From Acidobacteriota bacterium (lineage in GTDB: Bacteria > Acidobacteriota > Thermoanaerobaculia > Multivoradales > Multivoraceae), in the NCBI GenBank assembly GCA_028875725.1, contig JAPPCR010000023.1:593620-657619 (forward strand): a DNA stretch of 64,000 nt, written 5' to 3'. This document shows, one piece after another, positions 7,458 to 16,358 of the stretch (within the stretch, counting starts at the first letter, position 1; every line of letters starts with the position of its first letter). The position numbers were made by a program, and so were the translations under genes. The notes below the pieces were generated by a model. The model saw only the letters and a list, made by a program, of their open reading frames with translations, searched no databases and had not been told where the DNA came from.

Positions 7458-8437
7458 ACGGGACCTCATCGACCGCCCGTCCCGACTGGGTCTCGGACGA
7501 CCTGTTTCCCTTCGAGAGCCGCTTTCTCGACCTCCCGCCCGATCACCGGATGCACTACATCGACGAAGGCGAGGGCGAGCCGATCGTGTTCGTCCACGGC
7601 AACCCCGCATGGTCGTTCCTGTTCCGGCATCCGGTCCGGGAACTGCGATCGGAGTACCGCTGCATAGCACTCGACCACATCGGCTTCGGCCTCTCGTCAC
7701 GGAGCGCACGGCGCGAGGACCATCGTCCCGGGAGTCACGCGCGCCGCCTGGCCGCCCTGCTCGACCATCTCGACCTTCGCGGGATCACCCTGTTCATGAA
7801 CGACTGGGGCGGGCCGATCGGCCTCGACTTCGCGCGCAGGCACCCGGAGCGCGTCAAGCGTCTCGTCATCGCGAACACCTGGTGCTGGCCGGTCGGGGAC
7901 GACTTCCACTTCAGGTCGTTCAGCTTCCTGATGTCGAGCTGGATCGGCCAGTACCTCCTGCGGCGCCACAACATCTTCGTGAACCGGGTGATGCCGAGAG
8001 CGGTCGGCGACCGACGCGTCCTGACGCCGGAGATCATGGCCCACTACCGCGGCGCCCAACCGTCGCCCGCGGCACGGGCCGCGAGCGCCGCGCTGCCGGG
8101 CTACATCGTAGGCGCGAGCGACTGGCTGCGCTCGATCTGGCAGGACCGCGCCGCCTTCGCGGACAAGCCGGCGCTCATTCTCTGGGGCCTGAAGGACATC
8201 GCGTTCCGGAGGAAGGAACTGGAGCGGTGGAAGTCGGCGCTTCGGGACGTCGAGGTGCGCGAGCTCGAGGACTGCGGGCACTTTCTGGCGGAGGAGGCGC
8301 CGGGGAGGGTCGTGGAGGCGCTTCGGGGGTTCATGGGGCGGTCGGTAGAGGCACGTCCCATGGGGCTCCGGCCGGGGTTCGACCTGGACGACATCGGCGG
8401 TCTGCTCGACGTTCTGGACGGTCCAACCCGCCGGTGA
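7454..8437 (+). CDS. haloalkane dehalogenase-like alpha/beta hydrolase with a captured VapB C-terminal tail
   Basis: Start GTG overlaps the upstream stop (GTGA), giving 327 aa. The catalytic body has HGNPAW (oxyanion hole and halide Trp), the nucleophile in NDWGGPIG (Asp about 117), the acid in LWGLKD and the base His in CGHF, as in haloalkane dehalogenases, which hydrolyse carbon-halogen bonds. The enzyme should end near GFMGRS. Instead it continues about 30 residues with GLRPGFDLDDIGGLLDVLD, which reads as the C-terminal tail of a VapB antitoxin. Related copies at 23.5 kb have a stop (TCGTAG) where this one reads TCGGTAG, so a single extra G appears to extend the frame. The stop overlaps the start of vapC. 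Whether the tail still neutralises VapC is unknown. Confidence 0.8.
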   Translation: MNGTSSTARPDWVSDDLFPFESRFLDLPPDHRMHYIDEGEGEPIVFVHGNPAWSFLFRHPVRELRSEYRCIALDHIGFGLSSRSARREDHRPGSHARRLAALLDHLDLRGITLFMNDWGGPIGLDFARRHPERVKRLVIANTWCWPVGDDFHFRSFSFLMSSWIGQYLLRRHNIFVNRVMPRAVGDRRVLTPEIMAHYRGAQPSPAARAASAALPGYIVGASDWLRSIWQDRAAFADKPALILWGLKDIAFRRKELERWKSALRDVEVRELEDCGHFLAEEAPGRVVEALRGFMGRSVEARPMGLRPGFDLDDIGGLLDVLDGPTRR

Positions 8438-8880
8438 CACTCATCGACGCCAATGTGCTGCTCTACGCCTACGACTCCGAGAGTCCGTTCCAGAAGGCGT
8501 CGGCGCGATGGCTCGAGACCGAACTTTCGTCAGGCCGCTCCGTCAGCTTCGCGCTCGTCACTTTGCTCGCCTTCGTCCGCATCGCCTCGGATCGCCGCGT
8601 CTTCTCCCGTCCTCTGACGCCGGCCGAAGCCTGCTCCCTGATTGAAGGGTGGCTGGCCCTGCCGAACGCCAGGCTGCTGCAACCGGGGCCGCGGACCTGG
8701 AAGATCCTGAGCGAAGTCTGCGGCAGCGGTCAGGCCAGGGGCCCGATGGTGATGGACGCGCACCTCGCCGCACTGGCGCTCGAGCACGGCGCCTCGATCA
8801 CCACCACCGACCGGGACTTCACGCGGTTCCCGGGTATCGACCTCATGGACCCGACAGAAGCGACCTCGCACCAGGCGTGA
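8434..8880 (+). CDS. vapC: VapC-family PIN ribonuclease toxin
   Basis: The 148-aa protein starts at GTG overlapping the previous stop. It has the PIN acidic residues in LIDANVLLYAYD, a central Glu helix, MVMDAHLAALAL and TTTDRDFTRFPGI. VapC toxins cleave tRNA or rRNA and are held inactive by VapB. The expected vapB directly upstream is missing except for the tail fused to the dehalogenase, so the toxin may lack a normal antitoxin. Confidence 0.85.
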   Translation: MTLIDANVLLYAYDSESPFQKASARWLETELSSGRSVSFALVTLLAFVRIASDRRVFSRPLTPAEACSLIEGWLALPNARLLQPGPRTWKILSEVCGSGQARGPMVMDAHLAALALEHGASITTTDRDFTRFPGIDLMDPTEATSHQA

Positions 8881-8911
8881 ACCAGTTCGAGCCCGCGTCG
8901 GGCCGTGCCGC

Positions 8912-9151
8912 CGCGCACTCGCTCTCGGTTTCGTGCAGGAGGTCGTGCCCACCGGCGACCAGATCGACCGGGCCTGCCCCGCTCGCCGTTCGGGAGATCA
9001 AGCGGGCGGCGCAGGCCTATCTCGAAGAGGGCGAGCAGGCCGCGTACCGGGAGATCCCTGCCATGCGCGCAAGGACGGCGAACTCGGCGGACTTCGCGGA
9101 GGGGTCGCTTCGTTCGTGGAGCGTTGCAAGGCAGAGGTCCAGGGGCGCTGA
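8912..9151 (+). pseudogene. 3' fragment of an enoyl-CoA hydratase gene
   Basis: This segment is nearly identical to the last 270 bp of the intact enoyl-CoA hydratase gene at 24152-24964, starting at its CGCGCACTCGCTCTCGG and ending at the same GGGCGCTGA stop. It lacks about 30 bp after GACCGGGCC and carries small indels in the last part, so no continuous frame remains. The 5' two thirds are absent. The stretch 9152-9313 after it holds nothing recognisable. Confidence 0.8.
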
Positions 9152-9313
9152 CTGGGGCTCTACGCAGGCGACGATCGGCGTCGGAACGCCTTGCGTTCGC
9201 CGGCTACGACCCATCCTCTCCTACCGTCACTCGCCTCTAGGGCGCTCAGGACGGCGCTGCCCACGTCCTCGATCTCCCCCATGGTCGTCCAGTTGCAACC
9301 CCTCTCCTCGATC

Positions 9314-10099
9314 TCACGCGCAATCATCACTGCCTAACACCTCCCCGGACCGGGACCGAACTGCCCGAACACGGCCGTCTTCGTCAAGGTCTAGCTCAAG
9401 CGCTAACTTCACTTGATCGTCCCGTTCCAAGCGGATGTTGGGAATCTCGATCCTCCCCTCTTGCCACAAGACACTACCGCGCACCGTCGACGACTGACCG
9501 CTATAGAGCTTGTAGCAGATCCGATACCTCCCGGCTTCCGCGGATGGGTGGAGCCACACCTCGTTGCCCGGCCCCCGAGTGTTGTCCTCTTCTAGCTTCC
9601 CGTCCGAGCCCCGATGCTCTCTTTGCGAAAAGTAGAACTCGCGACCCGCCGGGTCTACGACGTGAAGATCGACGTCCTCACGCGACGCCCAGCTCGCGAT
9701 TACGAGGACAAATGTCTGTGCCAGAGCCGACCGACAGTCCGCCAAGTCCTCATTCAGGCCGCCCAGTTCGTCCCTCGCCGCTCCCAGCTCGTCCTGGCAC
9801 TGAGCAAGCCGCCCACGCACCGTCTCCACTCGCTGTTGGCATCGTTCAAGGGCGGCCGTGTCGACCGTGCCCGCGAGTTGCGCCTCGAGGACGTCGTTGC
9901 GTTCCGTGACCGACGCTAGCTCGGCGCGGCAGTCCTCCAGTTCGCTCGCAGGCACTACCGCTTCTGCTGGACTCTCGGCCGCGATTGAGAAGAAGACCAT
10001 GAAGATCAGTGCCATAAGAATGAACGCGCCGAGAGCCGAAGCAAACAGGTCAAGAGCCGAAACGCTGAAGACATTGACTTCTCGGCTGCTCTTCTTCAT
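9314..10099 (-). CDS. single-TM coiled-coil protein with a DUF2135/YfaP-like C-terminal domain
   Basis: The 261-aa product has an N-terminal motif NVFSVSALDLFASALGAF leading into one transmembrane helix (residues about 17-40), then a Cys-punctuated coiled coil (about 50-125) and a C-terminal beta domain with EDVDLHVVDPAGREFYFS and GRYRICYKLY, like DUF2135 proteins. The membrane segment and orientation resemble ExbD/MotB-type partners of proton channels. Given the ExbB/MotA-like protein in the same gene run, it may be the stator partner; this is inference. It overlaps the PP2C gene by ATGA. Confidence 0.7.
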   Translation of the reverse strand: MKKSSREVNVFSVSALDLFASALGAFILMALIFMVFFSIAAESPAEAVVPASELEDCRAELASVTERNDVLEAQLAGTVDTAALERCQQRVETVRGRLAQCQDELGAARDELGGLNEDLADCRSALAQTFVLVIASWASREDVDLHVVDPAGREFYFSQREHRGSDGKLEEDNTRGPGNEVWLHPSAEAGRYRICYKLYSGQSSTVRGSVLWQEGRIEIPNIRLERDDQVKLALELDLDEDGRVRAVRSRSGEVLGSDDCA

Positions 10100-11025
10100 G
10101 CGGTGCTCCCAGACGGATCTTCTTCCGATACGAGTCTTCTGCTCTCGACGCGCTTGCCAAACCCCGAAGCTCTCCCCTGCCGATCTGCAGCCTCACCTTC
10201 TGAGCTCTTCCGTCGACTAGCGTGCTCCGCCATCCGACTGTCGACAGGCCCGAGCTTGTCGCCGCCAATCCGTACAACGACGACTGTGGCATTGTCTTGT
10301 CCCGGCCGCGCGCGAGCTTCTATCCGGCCAATCAGGGTCGTCGCAATTCGCGCGGCAGGTTCTTCTCCGTCGACCCGTGCCGCGCAGATCGATTCGATTT
10401 CTTGGTCGTCAAGCGACGCGAGACCGTCACTCGCTAGAATCACGATGTCACCCAACGCAACATCCAGCTCGCCTTGGGCCACTTCCTCAAGTACAGTTCC
10501 TTGGATTGCACTCGTCAACGCCGCGCGGTCGGGGTGCTCCCGAGCCGAATCGGCGGATATCTCGCCCCGCTTGACTTGAACGTCTAACTCGTTGCCGTAC
10601 GTATGCAGCGGGTTGATTCGCTTGAGCCCATCCGCCCGCCACCGAAGAATGAGGGAGTCGCCGATGCTGAGCCACTCGGCTCGGTCATTGAAGAACAGCA
10701 CAACCACGAGCGTGCAGCCCATGCCGGCGAGGTCAGGCTCGGCCTCAACGACGATTCCCACCTCTCGGTTCGCGTGTGCCAACGCGCGCCGCAGGCGACC
10801 TCGGGCAGGCTGGGAGATCAGAGAGTAGCTGTCGAAGAACGTCCGAATCGCCACGTCGCTGGCCCGGTCGCCAGCCGGCATTCCGCCCATTCCATCCGCC
10901 ACGCCAGCCAGCAGGAGTGCACCCTTCTCAAGAGCGGGCGGCTGAACGTGGACCCCCCAGTCGTCCTCCTGACGACATCGCGCTCCGATCGTTGTCGCCG
11001 CCGCGAAGTCGCGGCCCTCAATCAT
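10096..11025 (-). CDS. PP2C-family Ser/Thr protein phosphatase
   Basis: The 309-aa protein carries PP2C metal-binding motifs: QEDDWGV, ADGMGGMPAGD, GDS in EWLSIGDSLI, SDGLAS and the closing GQDNATVVVVR. Mn2+/Mg2+-dependent phosphatases of this type reverse Hanks-type kinase phosphorylation. The last 55 residues are a basic low-complexity tail outside the catalytic domain. It overlaps the FHA gene upstream and the coiled-coil gene downstream, so expression is coupled. The likely substrates are the neighbouring kinase and FHA partners. Confidence 0.87.
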   Translation of the reverse strand: MIEGRDFAAATTIGARCRQEDDWGVHVQPPALEKGALLLAGVADGMGGMPAGDRASDVAIRTFFDSYSLISQPARGRLRRALAHANREVGIVVEAEPDLAGMGCTLVVVLFFNDRAEWLSIGDSLILRWRADGLKRINPLHTYGNELDVQVKRGEISADSAREHPDRAALTSAIQGTVLEEVAQGELDVALGDIVILASDGLASLDDQEIESICAARVDGEEPAARIATTLIGRIEARARPGQDNATVVVVRIGGDKLGPVDSRMAEHASRRKSSEGEAADRQGRASGFGKRVESRRLVSEEDPSGSTA

Positions 11026-11668
11026 CGACGTCGGACCAGTCGAAGTCCGTGGAACAGAAGGCCTGGAAACGCAGCGTCGTGGCGCCTATCTCAATCGTAG
11101 ACCCCGACTCGATCTGCATCGGCGACATTACGACCTCGCCGTTGAGGTAGGTGAGGTTTGCGCCGCTTCCGTGACTCAGATGGAACAACCGCCGTCGCGG
11201 ATCGTACGCGAGCCGCGCATGGTCAGAACGCGAGATGCCGTCATCGCCGAAGGCGATCCGAAGCCGTGCGTCGTCCCCGCGACCAATTGAGTTCATGCCC
11301 GTGCCGAGGGCGAATGAGTGGCCTTGGCCCGGACCACCGACGATCACAAGCCAGCCCACTGGCGGGTCGCTCATGGGATCGCTCAGTTCGGGTACCGATG
11401 AAGAACTCGCCGCCCGAGTCCGCCGGCGAATCACTCGTGTCTTGTCGACACCTCCCCCTTCCTTTGGCGCCGTCGGCCCCCCCGGGGACCGATGAGCAGC
11501 CCCGTGTTTCGGCTCGAACAGGGACTCTTCGTTGCGCTCACGCCGCCGAGCTATAGGATCAGTGTCAGGCTCGACCGCATCATCCCTGCTACCACTCGAT
11601 TTGCTCTTGGCAATCTGATCTGTCTTGTCGTCGATGATCTGCCCATCGGGGCCACGCAGAATCGGCAT
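11018..11668 (-). CDS. FHA-domain protein
   Basis: The 216-aa product has a charged, disordered N-terminal half containing a Thr-rich segment near residue 75, then an FHA domain (about 105-205) with SIGRGDDARLRI, the phosphothreonine-binding SRSDHARL and LTYLNGEVV. FHA domains bind phosphothreonine, so this is probably the target and readout of the kinase encoded just upstream. It overlaps the phosphatase gene by 8 bp. Confidence 0.87.
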   Translation of the reverse strand: MPILRGPDGQIIDDKTDQIAKSKSSGSRDDAVEPDTDPIARRRERNEESLFEPKHGAAHRSPGGPTAPKEGGGVDKTRVIRRRTRAASSSSVPELSDPMSDPPVGWLVIVGGPGQGHSFALGTGMNSIGRGDDARLRIAFGDDGISRSDHARLAYDPRRRLFHLSHGSGANLTYLNGEVVMSPMQIESGSTIEIGATTLRFQAFCSTDFDWSDVDD

Positions 11669-11789
11669 ACAGCTTGCTCCTCCAATCAGAGTTGATCCCC
11701 TCTAGACGTGCGCTGGTCACGCTCTGGCCGGGTCGCGTCGAGCACGCCGGTCGAGATACGCCTTCCACCAGGGCCTCCTGAGCGTTGAT

Positions 11790-14621
11790 TCAAGGCGTGA
11801 GCGTCCGGGCTACGCGGAAACCGATGATGTTGTCGTAGTCAAACGACACCTTACGGTGGCGGTTCGCCGCACGGATGGACAACGCAAAGCCATACCACGA
11901 ACCACCGCGTAACACGCGGACGGAATGGTCAAGCGTAGGACAGTCAACACCTTGAAGCCAAGCCGTGCCGTCCGACGGAGCACCCAAGTAGCTCTCGTTC
12001 CAGCAGTCTTGCACCCACTCCCAGACATTACCGTGCATGTCGTGAAGACCCCAGTCATTCGCAGCGAACGAACCGACAGGCGCAGTTCGACTGTCGTCCC
12101 ATTCGCTGCCGCAACCACCGCAGTTCGCACGATTCGTACCGATCTCGTTGCCCCAGGAGAAGGCTGTACGCGTGCCTGCACGGGCCGCATACTCCCACTC
12201 AGACTCACTCGGTAAACGATAGCTCTCACCCGTCTCGGCCGACAACCACGATGCGTACGCCTGAGCGTCCTCGAAGGACACGTTGATCACAGGACGACGG
12301 CCGCGACCCCAACCCTCGTCATCAGGTCGCCGACGCACGCTCGAAGAAGCGAACCGGTCATACTCCTCGAACATTACCTCGTGCTTCGACAACGCGAACG
12401 ACTTCATCTCCACGCTATGCACAGGTTCCTGATCCTCGGCACACGATTGACCCGAAACGCAACCCATACGGAATGAACCTGGAGGCATAACTACAAGCTC
12501 TGGACCCTCGCCGCCAGAACTCAGCCGGTCCCGGAACACGTCACCAACCTCGTACGTTCGGCGCTCCAAGACGACCCGCTCCAGAGTGGCACCGTACACC
12601 TCCACTGGCCGGCTCAAGTGGTGGTAGCCGGAGCGACTCACCGTCACAACATGACTTCCCTCCGGCAACCGCACGCCAGGTTGGTACCCACCCGCAACCC
12701 CAGCAAGCTCCACTCGGGCATCCCGAGGAACGAGCTCCAGCGTCAGCGTGCCGTACGGCACCGATTCCAAGCGACGCTCCAAACGCTCCAAACCACCCTT
12801 CGGAACATCCACCTCCACCTGCATTGAGTGATGCTCCTCGGCGCCGAGCGTCAGAGTCACAGCACCTGCTGGCAACTCCAGCGTTACGGGCGTTCCTTCC
12901 GCTAGGCGCCGACCATCCTGTTCGATCCAAGCGGCACTGGGCACGGTCAACACTTGCAGCCGACCCGTACCACGCACGAGTTGTCGGTCGATCTGCAGTA
13001 CGACGCCGTCCGAAAACTGCTGGTCCGGCAGGCTCAACTCCTCATAAGCCGAATGGCGCAACGTCACCATGCGGTTGCCGGACCGAATGTCGCCCCGTTC
13101 CAATGGGCTCTCTCCCACAGACAAGCCGTCTACAAGCACCTCGACACCAGGTGGCGCTGTATGCACAACGAGAGTCGCACTACCGCCAAGCGGCGACGCC
13201 GATATCGACTCTCCCTGCGTTCTCTCTTCCGGTCGCTCACGCCGTCTCGGAGTCCTTTCCGGTGACGGTTCCTCAGGTGTGGCCGCACGCCCGTCTTCTT
13301 CGCTCCTGACCGGCACCGGAGACGAAGGGCTGTCGACAGCACGTTCCAGTACACCGGCCGCGCCCGCGTCGTTGCCTCCCCGGGCAATCGGATCAAGGTC
13401 CGCTTCTCCCTCCGATTGCATCCCGGTCTGGGCCGCTTCCTCGTACTCACCACTGCCGACAGGACGTTCCTCAGGCGCCTCTGAACTCGATTGCGGCGGC
13501 ACCATGCGGTCCCACAGCATCACGCCCCCAACAACCAGCACGAGAACAGCCACTGCGGCGGACAGCCACCAACCTCGTGTCTCTTGGATTCTCCAACGAC
13601 CGCTCGCAACGACAGCTGCCCCAGCATCCATAGATGCGTCCTGCGCAGGCACCGCTGCCACCGGAGTGACCGGGGCTTCCTCCTTCGGCGCTGCCACCGG
13701 CTCCTTCCCTGAAGACGTGCCCTCCAACCGGGAGACCCACTCCTCCAGCGATGCCGGACGCGCCCTCTCATCTACACTCAAACCGCGGTCCACCACCTCA
13801 AGAAGCGTTCTAGAGAACCCCTTGACGGCTCGCTCGGTCAACGACCGCTGAGGATCCGCTTGGCCCCGTGCCAATCGATGCATCCGGCTAGTGGCCTCAA
13901 CCGGAAGCTCACCCGTAACGGCCCGATAGCACAAAGCCGAGAGAGCATAGATGTCCGTCCAAACCCCTTGCTCGCCACCGCTCTCGTACTGCTCTGGCGG
14001 CGAGTACCCTGCCGACACGACCGCGGTCAGGTTCTTCGATTTTCGACCAAGCGCCTGACGTGCAGCGCCGAAGTCCAGCAGCACAGGCGACTCGTCCGAA
14101 CGCCGAATGAACACGTTCGACGGCTTGATGTCCCGGTGCAGAAACCCCGCTGCATGCACATCTCGAAGGCCATCAACGACCGGCAGTAAGACCTTTCGCA
14201 ACTGACTCTCCGAGAGCCTGCCGCCGAGCCGATCTAAGATCTTGTCTAGTGGCTCGCCTTCCTCATAGTCCATTACGATGTATGCGGTTCTGTTCTCTTT
14301 GAAGTAGTCGATCACCCGCACTAGGTTCGGGTGACGAAATCGTGCCAAAACACGCGCCTCGTCCAGGAACCGAGCCAAACCCCACTTCACGTCCTCCCGG
14401 TCGCTAGAAGACTTCGCATGCATCGCCGAGCCTTCACGAACCGCGAACTCGTTCGGGAAGTACTCCTTGATCGCCACACGCCGCTCCAGTTGGGCATCGC
14501 GGCCAAGATAGGTCACGCCGAAACCGCCAACACCAAGAACGTCCAACAGCTCATACCGGCCGTGCAGAAGATGGCCCCTTGGCAAGGCCTGTCGGTGTTC
14601 GTAACCTCCGGATTCGGACAT
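11790..14621 (-). CDS. transmembrane Ser/Thr kinase with PEGA-like repeats and a C-terminal SUMF1/FGE-like domain
   Basis: The 943-aa protein has a Hanks-type kinase domain at residues 20-300: glycine loop GVGGFGVTYLG, Lys in VAIKEYFP, HRDIKPSNV, DFGAA and the activation segment with GYSPPEQY. One TM helix lies near 350-372. The exported part has a Pro/Glu/Ser linker, PEGA-like beta repeats (about 480-690) and a formylglycine-generating-enzyme-like domain at the end (MPPGSFRMG, RLPSESEWEYAARAG, HGNVWEWVQDCW, GGSWYG, IGFRVARTL). The periplasmic SUMF1 domain is probably a ligand-sensing lectin-like fold, not a catalyst. A GGGAAAGG Shine-Dalgarno precedes the ATG. Confidence 0.9.
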   Translation of the reverse strand: MSESGGYEHRQALPRGHLLHGRYELLDVLGVGGFGVTYLGRDAQLERRVAIKEYFPNEFAVREGSAMHAKSSSDREDVKWGLARFLDEARVLARFRHPNLVRVIDYFKENRTAYIVMDYEEGEPLDKILDRLGGRLSESQLRKVLLPVVDGLRDVHAAGFLHRDIKPSNVFIRRSDESPVLLDFGAARQALGRKSKNLTAVVSAGYSPPEQYESGGEQGVWTDIYALSALCYRAVTGELPVEATSRMHRLARGQADPQRSLTERAVKGFSRTLLEVVDRGLSVDERARPASLEEWVSRLEGTSSGKEPVAAPKEEAPVTPVAAVPAQDASMDAGAAVVASGRWRIQETRGWWLSAAVAVLVLVVGGVMLWDRMVPPQSSSEAPEERPVGSGEYEEAAQTGMQSEGEADLDPIARGGNDAGAAGVLERAVDSPSSPVPVRSEEDGRAATPEEPSPERTPRRRERPEERTQGESISASPLGGSATLVVHTAPPGVEVLVDGLSVGESPLERGDIRSGNRMVTLRHSAYEELSLPDQQFSDGVVLQIDRQLVRGTGRLQVLTVPSAAWIEQDGRRLAEGTPVTLELPAGAVTLTLGAEEHHSMQVEVDVPKGGLERLERRLESVPYGTLTLELVPRDARVELAGVAGGYQPGVRLPEGSHVVTVSRSGYHHLSRPVEVYGATLERVVLERRTYEVGDVFRDRLSSGGEGPELVVMPPGSFRMGCVSGQSCAEDQEPVHSVEMKSFALSKHEVMFEEYDRFASSSVRRRPDDEGWGRGRRPVINVSFEDAQAYASWLSAETGESYRLPSESEWEYAARAGTRTAFSWGNEIGTNRANCGGCGSEWDDSRTAPVGSFAANDWGLHDMHGNVWEWVQDCWNESYLGAPSDGTAWLQGVDCPTLDHSVRVLRGGSWYGFALSIRAANRHRKVSFDYDNIIGFRVARTLTP

Positions 14622-14659
14622 CGCCTTTCCCTTCGAGTCTCAGTCTGTGCCGTACTCGC

Positions 14660-15376
14660 TCACAGCCGGTGCACCCGAACTCGAGCAATGAACCTAAGCC
14701 GTGCCCGAAACTCCCGCCACGTCACTTCCTGCCGACTTGGGCTGAACGGCCACGGATCTCGCAAGACGACATGTGTGATGACCGGCTGATTGAACCGATC
14801 TACGCGGTAGTACGCTGCCGTCAGCACGTACGCATGGCCGACCGGCTGGCCAGCCAACCCGACGATCAAGGGCCACCTCAACGCTAAGTCGCCGACGATC
14901 TCTGATCCGGAGTAGACCACCGGAGTCGCACTGATCGCCGAGAAGCGGCCGCGCACATCGGGCGCCCAACCGCGGAGCGCATCGAGTATCTGCTCTGGCA
15001 CCGCCGGCCTGTCGACCAGCGCCCCGTAGATTCTCGCAACCACCTGCTCCTGGTTGACGAACAGGCCATGGTAGTTCAGTACCATTTGCACTGTGGCCGC
15101 CCAGCACCAGTTCGCCTGCCGCTGTCGCCCGTTCACTCGGGGCGCAGCGAAGTAGTCGAACTCGTCTCCTGGTACTCCGGCCACAAAGTAACCGGGGCCC
15201 AACTCACGTATCGACGGAGTCGAGACCTGGGCCCCTGCCGGTATCGACGACAGCGACTGGAGTATGAACACGGCCGCCGCCGCCATCGAGGCGGCGTGTG
15301 CCCGGAGCCTCGCTAGGCACGCCGAACGTGTCCTGTCGCTACTCTTACTCAAGGCGCAGAGCCGCCACATGGCCAC
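14660..15376 (-). CDS. exported papain-like cysteine protease (C39-type)
   Basis: The product is up to 238 aa from GTG, with a second possible start at residue 31 that would give a cleaner signal peptide ending PAGAQ. The mature part has the catalytic Cys in NWCWAATVQMVL, then a His in VGHAYVLTAAYY and an acidic partner near the C-terminus (HVVLRDPWPF), the order seen in papain-like and AvrRpt2-type proteases. It follows the PP2C gene and precedes the kinase gene. A role in processing periplasmic or surface components of the module is possible. Confidence 0.75.
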   Translation of the reverse strand: MAMWRLCALSKSSDRTRSACLARLRAHAASMAAAAVFILQSLSSIPAGAQVSTPSIRELGPGYFVAGVPGDEFDYFAAPRVNGRQRQANWCWAATVQMVLNYHGLFVNQEQVVARIYGALVDRPAVPEQILDALRGWAPDVRGRFSAISATPVVYSGSEIVGDLALRWPLIVGLAGQPVGHAYVLTAAYYRVDRFNQPVITHVVLRDPWPFSPSRQEVTWREFRARLRFIARVRVHRL

Positions 15377-15433
15377 TGCCTCGTCAAGGGGTCAATGCCA
15401 ATCCGTCCGAAGTGCGTCCTCTGACGCGGGCGT

Positions 15434-16198
15434 TCAGTGACCACGTTCGCTGCCTGGTGACCTGCGGCTGGGCCTAGCGCCGGCCGCGGCCAAGTTGTCA
15501 CATGAAGAGCCTCCGTTGGCCTTCGCGCGCTCAACGAGTCTCCGCACGCCCGCAGCCAGTTCCACACCACGGAAGACGTCCCTCATATCCGCATTCGTGG
15601 CGTTCTCCCAAACGCCATCGCTGACCAACAAAAACCCGCTGAACTCAAAGACGGCCGCGCCGCCCGTTTCCGGTTCGGGCGGCCTGCTGCCGCCGAGCGA
15701 GGCATACAACCGGTTCTGATCCGGATGGGCTTTCATCTCTTCCTCGGATAGGCGGCCCTGCAGACGCATGAGCTCAACGATAGAGTGGTCGAGCGTACGA
15801 CCGACCAGCTTTCCACTCTCGAAGTGGTACATCCGGCTGTCGCCAACATGGGCCCACACGGCAACCGTCTGGCTAATGTGGAGCAGGACGCAGGTGCTGT
15901 GAGGGGAGCCCCTGCGTTCGGCCCCCACCTTTCGAATCCGCTGATGAGCCGCCTTTACGATGGACGCAAGGAGCTCTTCGGCGTCACCCCCGGCCCACTC
16001 GCCAAGCCGCTCTTCCGCTGCCTCGACGACCGCCTCCGCAGCGAGCCCCCCATCGGAATGACCGCCCAGGCCGTCCGCAAGGACCAGCAACTTTGAGTCG
16101 CCCTTCCCGAGGACGGCGACCCGGTCCTGCTGGTGGGTGCGGCCGCCAATGTCCGCGTAGCAGGCGGCTTCGATGCTCGCTTCGCAGTCAGCCACCAA
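15434..16198 (-). CDS. second PP2C-family protein phosphatase
   Basis: The 254-aa product starts at TTG (or at the next codon, GTG) and shows THQQDRVAVL, LADGLGGHSDGG, WAHVGDSRMY, LLVSDGVWE and the final CDNLAAA, the full PP2C motif set. The two phosphatases of this module are clearly different in sequence. The first motif is THQQD where most have RxxNED, a small variation. It lies between the channel-like gene and the papain-like protease gene. Confidence 0.85.
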   Translation of the reverse strand: MVADCEASIEAACYADIGGRTHQQDRVAVLGKGDSKLLVLADGLGGHSDGGLAAEAVVEAAEERLGEWAGGDAEELLASIVKAAHQRIRKVGAERRGSPHSTCVLLHISQTVAVWAHVGDSRMYHFESGKLVGRTLDHSIVELMRLQGRLSEEEMKAHPDQNRLYASLGGSRPPEPETGGAAVFEFSGFLLVSDGVWENATNADMRDVFRGVELAAGVRRLVERAKANGGSSCDNLAAAGARPSRRSPGSERGH

Positions 16199-16358
16199 TC
16201 ACCGCCAGCCGGATACTCGTAGCCATCGACTGCTCACCAGTGTCGTCGCCCCTGCCGCCGCTTCGAACCCGCCGCGGCCTAAGGAGTGCTCGGCAAGAAC
16301 ACAGCCAACCATTGCCACGAAGAGGCCCTTATCCGCTCGCGCGCACCATCCCCGGCAA

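Noticed and set aside
7138..8880. 580-aa plus-strand open frame
   Set aside because: Its first 430 residues are an Arg/Pro/Ser-rich shadow of the SRPBCC and dehalogenase genes; only the last 148 residues (vapC, from 8434) have a protein family signature.
11790..12600. SUMF1/C-type-lectin domain as a diversity-generating retroelement target
   Set aside because: Such domains are common DGR targets, but I see no reverse transcriptase, template repeat or adenine-specific variation in the window.
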